A DNA stretch of 10,386 bases. Source: Eubacteriales Family XIII. Incertae Sedis bacterium. Its GTDB lineage: Bacteria; Bacillota; Clostridia; Peptostreptococcales; Anaerovoracaceae. Below, one piece after another: positions 5,968 to 10,386 of this stretch (position 1 is the first letter of the stretch; each line of letters begins with the position of its first letter). The notes under the pieces were generated by a model. That model saw only the letters and a program-made list of their open reading frames with translations. It was not told the origin of the DNA and did no database searches. The stretch covers positions 1-10,386 of the forward strand of contig JAISEX010000311.1 of NCBI GenBank assembly GCA_031263875.1, written 5' to 3'. The position numbers and the translations under genes are program-made.

Positions 5968-7218
5968 GTGAGAATCTATACGTATGAAACGATAAATACG
6001 CTGCTCGAAGATACGTGCGTTCCGAATATATTTCTTGAGCTGTATCTTCCGCATCTGTCCGGCGACTGCGTGCGGGTCTATCTCTATGCGTGGACGAACG
6101 CGCGGCGGGGGCAGGTTTTTTCAAACGAGGGCATTGCGGACAAACTCGGCATACCGGTCGAGGCGGTGCTTTCCGCGTGGACGGAGCTTGAAAGCGAGGC
6201 GGTAGTCCGCAAGATTTTTCATAATGAGCATGACAAGCTGAGTTTCGATATAGAGTTTGCGGATTTAAAAGGGAGCATGTTCGCTCCGGAGGCAAAGTCT
6301 GCGCGGACGAAGCGCCCGTCGGACAAGGCGGCGGCGCGCCGTCTGAGCGACGCCGGCGTCAAAGACCTGTTCCGCGAGATCGAAAAAATAATAGGGCGGC
6401 CGTTTCCCGCCGGCGACTATCAGAAGGTGGCCGAGCTTTTGACGGAATTCGAGGCCAGCGCCGAGTTGGTGGCGCGGGCGTACGGCTATTGCATGGATCG
6501 CGGGCGCAATCCGTCGGCGGCGTATGTGCGCGAGATAATCCGGGAGTGGACGGGCAAGGGTATCCGGACCGCGAAGGAAGCTGACGACCATATTGAGGTC
6601 GTCGATATGCGTTTCGGGATATACCGGAAGATAATGCGGGCGTTGGGGCTTTCGCCGCAGGCGCTCACGGAAGCGGAGAAGCGCGTGTTCGACGTGTGGC
6701 TCGACGACTATACGATGAGCGCTGACGAGATACTGGAGGTAACCCAGAAGGCCGCGGGAAAACAAAATAAGTTTGACTATGTGAAGAAGATCATCGAAAA
6801 TAACCGGGCGCGCGCGGGCAGAAGCGGCGGCGCCGCTTCTGCTAGCGCCGCGATGACCGGCCGCAAGAAATACTATGCCGAGAAGCGCAGACGGAACGAA
6901 GAAGGCGCGGAGCAAAGGCGGGCGGAGGTCATCGCGGCGCTTCCCCGCGTCCCGGAACTGGAAGCGGGCATCAGCCGCCTGAATATGGAGCTGGCGTCGC
7001 TTGCCCTGTCGTCATTGCCCGGCAGGGACGCGGAGGCCGCGCGCTTATCTGCGGAAATCGACCGGCTGATAGCCGAAAAGGAAAAGGTGATGTCGTCAGC
7101 CGGCTTCGCCCCCGACTATATGGATATTCACTATACGTGTGATTTGTGCCGGGATACGGGCACACTCGACAACGGAACCTCCTGCAGATGTTTTGAAACC
7201 GCCGCCGTTTCCGAATGA
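5968..7218 (+). CDS. DnaD-domain primosomal protein fused to a DnaC-type zinc region
   Basis: The 416-residue product is a likely helicase-loading factor with an unusual end. Residues about 18-100 look like the winged-helix N-terminal domain of DnaD/DnaB-type primosomal proteins (YLPHLSGDCVRVYLYAW, then NEGIADKLGIP). Two DnaD (DDBH2) domains follow: about 127-205 with AYVREIIREW and about 213-285 with DYVKKIIENNR. After a Gly/Ala/Ser linker (285-298), residues about 300-410 match the N-terminal part of Firmicutes DnaC/DnaI-like helicase loaders: KYYAEKRRRNEE, a coiled coil, then APDYMDIHYTCDLCRDTG and CRCF with Cys391, 394, 406 and 408 as likely zinc ligands. The AAA+ ATPase that should follow is absent; the protein stops eight residues after the last cysteine. 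GTG 5968 lies 1 nt after the purA stop, without a clear ribosome site, suggesting coupled translation. The function is inferred from domains. Confidence 0.88.
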   Translation: MRIYTYETINTLLEDTCVPNIFLELYLPHLSGDCVRVYLYAWTNARRGQVFSNEGIADKLGIPVEAVLSAWTELESEAVVRKIFHNEHDKLSFDIEFADLKGSMFAPEAKSARTKRPSDKAAARRLSDAGVKDLFREIEKIIGRPFPAGDYQKVAELLTEFEASAELVARAYGYCMDRGRNPSAAYVREIIREWTGKGIRTAKEADDHIEVVDMRFGIYRKIMRALGLSPQALTEAEKRVFDVWLDDYTMSADEILEVTQKAAGKQNKFDYVKKIIENNRARAGRSGGAASASAAMTGRKKYYAEKRRRNEEGAEQRRAEVIAALPRVPELEAGISRLNMELASLALSSLPGRDAEAARLSAEIDRLIAEKEKVMSSAGFAPDYMDIHYTCDLCRDTGTLDNGTSCRCFETAAVSE

Positions 7219-7441
7219 ATTCTTGCGTTTATTGTGATAATATAGTAAAGGGCATTTCTAAAAACTTTTGCCGTGCCGCCGTGCCGCGTATTTCGCCGCA
7301 TTGCGCGGGTTCGGAATCGTGCGATAGCGCCGCTATTCCTGCGTTCCGGGCCAGTACACAGCAGAACTTTACAGCAATTCCACCGAGCCACCGTTTTTAG
7401 CGGCGCCCGAAAAAGAGCTTATCGCGAGAGGAAGGCATATT
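7219..7441 (+). promoter_or_regulatory. Spacer before walR with a possible promoter
   Basis: A TGATAATAT stretch (7235-7243) resembles an extended -10 site, but no good -35 lies at 16 to 18 bp, so the promoter call is weak. I looked in all forward frames for the missing AAA+ half of the preceding gene and saw no Walker motif or other trace. Small palindromes occur (ATAGCG/CGCTAT around 7323-7335). The walR ribosome site GAGAGGAAGG lies just before the ATG. A 61-codon ORF from 7215 has no ribosome site and was not called. Confidence 0.35.
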
Positions 7442-8140
7442 ATGGACGCGAGAAAAGTACTCATTATTGAAGACGAGAAGGCTATATCCGATATAGTCAA
7501 ATTTAATCTTACAAAAGAAGGGTTTGCGACGGACACGGCCTTTGACGGCAAGGAGGGGCTGGACAAGGCGCTTGCCACGGATCCCGACCTTGTGCTTCTC
7601 GACGTGATGCTGCCGTCGATGGATGGTTTTGAGGTCTGCCGCAAGCTGCGCGAAAAGAGCAACGTGCCTATCATTATGCTGACCGCCAAGGAGGAAGAAG
7701 TGGACAAAGTGCTCGGGCTTGAACTCGGCGCCGACGATTACATCACGAAACCCTTCGGACTGCGGGAGCTGATAGCGCGCATCAAGGCGAATATCCGCAG
7801 AATGCAGGAGCCGCCGGCCGCGGAAACGAACTCCGCGGGCATTCAGGACTTCGGCAGCTTGGCGATAGATATGGATCGTTATGAAGTGCGCAAAAAAGGC
7901 GTCGCGCTTGAACTGACGCTGCGGGAATTTGAACTGCTGAAATACCTCGCCGAGCGTGAGGACAAAGTATTCTCCCGCGAGCAACTGCTCGAGGACGTGT
8001 GGGGATACGAATATTACGGAGATATACGGACGGTGGACGTAACGGTTCGCCGCCTGCGCGAAAAGTTGGAGGACGACCCCGGAAACCCGAAATACATTAT
8101 GACCAAACGGGGCGTCGGCTACTATTTCAGGAGGTCTTAA
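7442..8140 (+). CDS. walR: OmpR-family response regulator, WalR-like
   Basis: It is a DNA-binding response regulator, probably the partner of the kinase encoded next. The 232-residue product has a receiver domain (about 4-118) with acidic pocket EDE (10-12), phospho-acceptor Asp54 in VLLDVMLP, Thr81 in IIMLTA, and Lys103 in TKPF. The OmpR-type winged helix (about 133-230) shows LTLREFELLKYLA, SREQLLEDVWGYEYYGD, RTVDVTVRRLREKLE, and the ending TKRGVGYYF. The VWGYEYYGDIRTVDV segment is typical of WalR (YycF). Position after dnaB and purA supports WalR, the essential regulator of cell-wall hydrolases in low-GC Gram-positives. PhoP-like regulators are similar, so the exact name rests partly on synteny. 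The kinase start lies 3 nt after the stop. Confidence 0.88.
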   Translation: MDARKVLIIEDEKAISDIVKFNLTKEGFATDTAFDGKEGLDKALATDPDLVLLDVMLPSMDGFEVCRKLREKSNVPIIMLTAKEEEVDKVLGLELGADDYITKPFGLRELIARIKANIRRMQEPPAAETNSAGIQDFGSLAIDMDRYEVRKKGVALELTLREFELLKYLAEREDKVFSREQLLEDVWGYEYYGDIRTVDVTVRRLREKLEDDPGNPKYIMTKRGVGYYFRRS

Positions 8141-8143
8141 TAG

Positions 8144-9565
8144 GTGCGCCGTTTTCCGGCAGTCTACGGCATGAGATGGAAGATCGTCTTTCTCGCGCTG
8201 GGGCTTCTTACAGCAGCGTTTATTATCGCGGGTCTGCTGGTTCGGTTTCTGGATCTCGACTTTGTGATATCCGCGGTGATCGCCGTGCTGGTCTGCCTCG
8301 CGGCCGGTTATTATATCGCGGGCAGGCTGACGCGCCCCATCGAGCATATCGCCGAAATGACGGATATGCTCGTGAACGGGGATTTTTCGGGGGAGATATA
8401 CGTTCGCTCCCATGACGAAATGGGCTGGCTCGCGCGGAATTATAATGAGCTGGGCGCCCGGCTCAGCGAGAATTTCTCCGAGATAACGACGGAAAAGCAG
8501 AAGCTCGAAACCATTCTGAAGCAGATGGCCGACGGCATGGTTGCCGTCAACCGTTCGGGCCGGATAATCAGCGCCAACGACGCCGCGCGCAAAATGCTGC
8601 GCATGAGCGACGACGACGTTACCTACAAACATTACGACGACATTATCCTGCGCTTTACGGATGAGCTGACCGCCGCGAAAATCAAGGCGAAACTGAACGC
8701 CGGCGAGCACAGCGGCCGCTATTCCTACGGCGGCAGAACATTCGAGATACGCTTCGATTACTTCCGCGACACCTACGCGTCGGAGGAAGGTCTGGTCATT
8801 ATGCTGCAGGACGTGACGGAACGCCTGAAAATTGACAATATGCAGACCGATTTTGTCGCGAACGTTTCGCACGAATTGAAGACGCCGCTGACGTCTATCA
8901 AGGGTTACGCGGAAACACTGCTCGCGGGCGGCATGTCGGATCCCGAAACCGCCTACGAATTCCTTTCCATTATAAACAGCGAAACGGACCGCATGAACCG
9001 GCTCGTGAAGGATATACTCCAGATGTCGCGCCTCGATACGGGCCGGCTGAAATGGGATATCCGCAGGAGCGATATCGTGTCACTCGTCAGAACTGCCATC
9101 AAGAAGATGAACGTGCAGGCCGAGCATAAGGGCCAGCAGCTCAACACCGTCTTCGACCCGAAGGAGCGCATACCGGTCGAGATGGATCGCGACAAGATAG
9201 AACAGGTCATTATGAATATCATCAGCAACTCCGTGAAATACACGAAGGAGCAGGGCCGCATCGACGTGAGCATCGCCACGTCCGGCAAAGAGGTGCGCAT
9301 AATGGTGATGGATAACGGCATTGGCATTCCCGAGAAGGATCTGCCGCGCGTGTTCGAGCGGTTCTTTATGGTCAATAAGGCGCGTTCCGGGCAGAGCGTC
9401 GGGACGGGGCTCGGGCTCTCCATATCCAAACATATCGTCGAGGAGCACGGCGGTTCCATCGAGATCGAAAGCGTTTTCGGCAAAGGCACGCGCGTCAGCG
9501 TCTACTTGCCGCTTGCGATACAGGAGCAGCCCGCAGCGAAAAAGGCGGATCGCACTACTCTATAA
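8144..9565 (+). CDS. walK: WalK-like sensor histidine kinase without extracellular domain
   Basis: It is a membrane sensor kinase expected to phosphorylate the adjacent regulator. The 473-residue product has two membrane segments (about 13-34 and 40-60) joined by only about five residues (FLDLD). HAMP (about 59-112), PAS (about 118-226) and HisKA follow, with phospho-acceptor His243 in SHELKTPLTSIKGYAETLL. The ATPase domain has the N box (NIISNSVKY, 358-366), DNGIGIP (390-396), VFERFF (403-408) and GTGLGL (420-425). The HAMP-PAS-HisKA order is that of WalK (YycG). Bacillus and Staphylococcus WalK are about 600 residues with a large extracellular sensor loop between the membrane segments, missing here. 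GTG 8144 has AGGAGGT 8 nt upstream. No walH, walI or walJ gene follows. Confidence 0.88.
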   Translation: MRRFPAVYGMRWKIVFLALGLLTAAFIIAGLLVRFLDLDFVISAVIAVLVCLAAGYYIAGRLTRPIEHIAEMTDMLVNGDFSGEIYVRSHDEMGWLARNYNELGARLSENFSEITTEKQKLETILKQMADGMVAVNRSGRIISANDAARKMLRMSDDDVTYKHYDDIILRFTDELTAAKIKAKLNAGEHSGRYSYGGRTFEIRFDYFRDTYASEEGLVIMLQDVTERLKIDNMQTDFVANVSHELKTPLTSIKGYAETLLAGGMSDPETAYEFLSIINSETDRMNRLVKDILQMSRLDTGRLKWDIRRSDIVSLVRTAIKKMNVQAEHKGQQLNTVFDPKERIPVEMDRDKIEQVIMNIISNSVKYTKEQGRIDVSIATSGKEVRIMVMDNGIGIPEKDLPRVFERFFMVNKARSGQSVGTGLGLSISKHIVEEHGGSIEIESVFGKGTRVSVYLPLAIQEQPAAKKADRTTL

Positions 9566-9593
9566 CCTCTAAAATTTATCGTGACTGCCTGTT

Positions 9594-9754
9594 CGGGCGC
9601 ATGGGACACTCAAAACGAGTTTGCCACTAACCCGTGGGACAATTCTATGCGTGCGCATTTACAAAAACGGTCTTTTATTTTTGAGTGTCCCACCGGGCTA
9701 TCCGCTTGTATCTTTTTCGCCTGCGGCGAAAAAGTATACCGCTGCTATCCCTTG
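9594..9754 (+). repeat. Structured repeat C, copy 2
   Basis: The first 111 bp (9594-9704) are the gapless inverted counterpart of 721-831. A perfect 13-bp stem, GGGACACTCAAAA (9603-9615) with TTTTGAGTGTCCC (9679-9691), closes it. Relative to copy 1 one stem pair changes from G-C to A-T on both sides, keeping pairing. The downstream GCTATCCCTTG (9744-9754) is also shared. Between them sits a perfect 10-bp hairpin (CTTTTTCGCC 9712-9721, TGC loop, GGCGAAAAAG 9725-9734) that differs from the hairpin-forming insert at that place in copy 1. It starts 28 bp after the walK stop. No run of T follows the stem, so a terminator role is possible but not typical. Confidence 0.7.
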
Positions 9755-10077
9755 CGCAAACATATGCGACATTCTGTGCCGCCTGCAAAACATATGTCAT
9801 TGCAGGCATAGCCGCAACCACCGTGCGGGCAAAGTACACGTCATACCCGTCCTTCTCACGGCGAACCCATTTCTCATATAAACAAAAAAACGCGCGGGCG
9901 AAAACCGGACGCGACCAACCCCTCCCTGCCGTCTACCGTGCGCGGGAATGTGCGAGAAAGGGCACACATCACGCCCATTCTTACTACGGCGTCCCCGTTT
10001 TCTCACCCAAACATCAAACCCGCGCGAGAAACAAAACCCGGCCCAAGCCCCATTTCTTGCCGCCGGCCCATTCTCGT
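9755..10077 (+). other. Gene-free spacer with repeat segment A
   Basis: No convincing gene on either strand. A hairpin GCCTGCA (9781-9787) with TGCAGGC (9801-9807) encloses a CATATG; a second CATATG is at 9761-9766. The segment 9932-9955 is an inverted copy of 525-547, with 15 bp exact. The region becomes C-rich on the + strand, unlike the G-rich + strand of the genes. An open frame on the minus strand (9797-10372) shows no recognisable domain and crosses the palindromic repeat at 10078-10160. Confidence 0.5.
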
Positions 10078-10160
10078 CGGTCATCCGCGAAGAACATCGC
10101 GACGAAGCAATCCAGAAAATAACGATAAACTGGATCGCGTCGTTTCGCTCGCGATGACCG
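10078..10160. repeat. Palindromic dispersed repeat, right-hand copy
   Basis: The two ends are imperfect inverted copies: the left arm begins CGGTCATCCGCGAAG and ends GACGAAGCAATCCAG (10078-10115), and the right arm (10130-10160) runs CTGGATCGCGTCGTTTCGC to GCGATGACCG. A 14-nt AT-rich loop separates them. The word CGAAGCAATCCAGA is shared with 275-288. The layout is that of a small non-autonomous palindromic element. Confidence 0.65.
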
Positions 10161-10208
10161 TGTGGGACGTCCTCAAAAAAAACCGCCTCCAACCCTATCC
10201 ATAACGAA

Positions 10209-10270
10209 ATTTTATCAAACCCGTAAAAATTGTAATCACGAATCTTGATAAAATAGGTATACACTATAGA
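10209..10270 (+). promoter_or_regulatory. Operator-like inverted repeat with weak promoter
   Basis: A perfect 10-bp inverted pair, ATTTTATCAA (10209-10218) and TTGATAAAAT (10245-10254), is separated by 26 bp of AT-rich DNA. The right arm includes a possible -35 (TTGATA, 10245-10250), but the best -10 (TATAGA, 10265-10270) is only 14 bp away, so the promoter call is weak. It precedes the possible gene start at 10314 and could be a regulator site or an element end. Confidence 0.35.
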
Positions 10271-10313
10271 AAGAAAAGTTTGTGAGTCGCAAACAATTGC
10301 GCAAAAGGGGAAC

Positions 10314-10386
10314 ATGCACAAAATCGTAACAAATAAAATGAACACCTTCCATATCCAGGGGGGGGGGGGCATGGCAGTATAGTTTA
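10314..10386 (+). CDS. Start of a possible gene, cut by the window edge; perhaps MurA-like
   Basis: From ATG 10314 a frame reads MHKIVTNKMNTFHIQGGGGH, then GSIV, and is still open at the window end. AAAAGGGG (10303-10310) lies only 3 nt before the ATG; another ATG is at 10338. The I-x-G-G...G-x-I/V pattern recalls the N-terminus of MurA, the UDP-GlcNAc enolpyruvyl transferase of peptidoglycan synthesis, but 24 residues are too few for a firm call. The four glycines come from a 12-G run, so length errors would shift the frame. Two alternative hairpins (10278-10294 and 10288-10301) lie in the leader. Confidence 0.3.
10358..10369 (+). repeat. Homopolymer tract of 12 G
   Basis: Twelve consecutive G lie 17 bp from the window edge inside the possible coding frame. 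Twelve G keeps the frame open. Eleven G would give a TAG stop four codons after the tract; thirteen would give a third frame, also open to the edge. Such tracts are either phase-variable slippage sites or sequencing and assembly errors. Confidence 0.6.

Noticed and set aside
7215..7400. 61-codon cysteine-containing ORF overlapping the stop of the DnaD-like gene
   Set aside because: There is no ribosome site and no resemblance to a known domain or to the missing ATPase; the short length is expected by chance.
7397..8872. 491-codon open frame on the minus strand across walR and walK
   Set aside because: It lies fully antisense to two well-supported genes, has no recognisable domain, and is explained by the GC-rich codon use of those genes.
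9603..9691. Intrinsic terminator for the walRK operon
   Set aside because: The 13-bp stem encloses a 63-nt loop and is not followed by a T run; the same structure occurs elsewhere as a repeat.
9797..10372. 191-codon minus-strand ORF at the right end
   Set aside because: It crosses the palindromic repeat and segment A, starts in the complement of the G run, and shows no domain.

Overview
The window carries the conserved origin-proximal Firmicutes block rpsF-ssb-rpsR-rplI-dnaB-purA, then a DnaD-type primosomal gene and a WalR/WalK-like two-component pair, all on the + strand. The same order (rpsF-ssb-rpsR ... rplI-dnaC ... purA ... yycFG) is known from Bacillus subtilis. Together with the DnaD-domain gene, this suggests a Clostridia-like Firmicute. 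GC-rich coding and dense intergenic repeats suggest an uncultured lineage. I cannot name a genus.

Layout: 1-1098 has no convincing gene. It holds an IS630-like MITE (107-229), a piece of a dispersed repeat, a strong orphan promoter (353-381), a hairpin repeat, a 111-bp structured repeat and the rpsF promoter and leader. rpsF follows (1099-1398). A 510-bp gap before ssb is filled with a tandem array of ~87-bp hairpin modules. From ssb (1909) to the DnaD-like gene (ends 7218) the genes are tightly packed, with gaps of 1 to 62 bp. A 223-bp gap precedes walR and walK (7442-9565). The last 820 bp again carry repeats, ending in what may be the start of another gene, split by a 12-G run.

The genes join chromosome replication (SSB, DnaB helicase, DnaD-like loader factor), ribosome assembly (S6, S18, L9), AMP synthesis (PurA) and cell-wall homeostasis signalling (WalRK).

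The most unusual points are these. (1) The DnaD-family protein is fused to the zinc-binding N-terminal region of a DnaC/DnaI-type helicase loader, and the AAA+ ATPase part is missing. (2) Several non-coding repeat families occur on both sides of the gene block, two of them as inverted copies in the same order. Their stems show compensatory changes. (3) DnaB ends in Leu-Pro-Phe, like the SSB tail. (4) The WalK-like kinase has no extracellular sensor domain. (5) gdpP is absent between rpsR and rplI, where it sits in B. subtilis.
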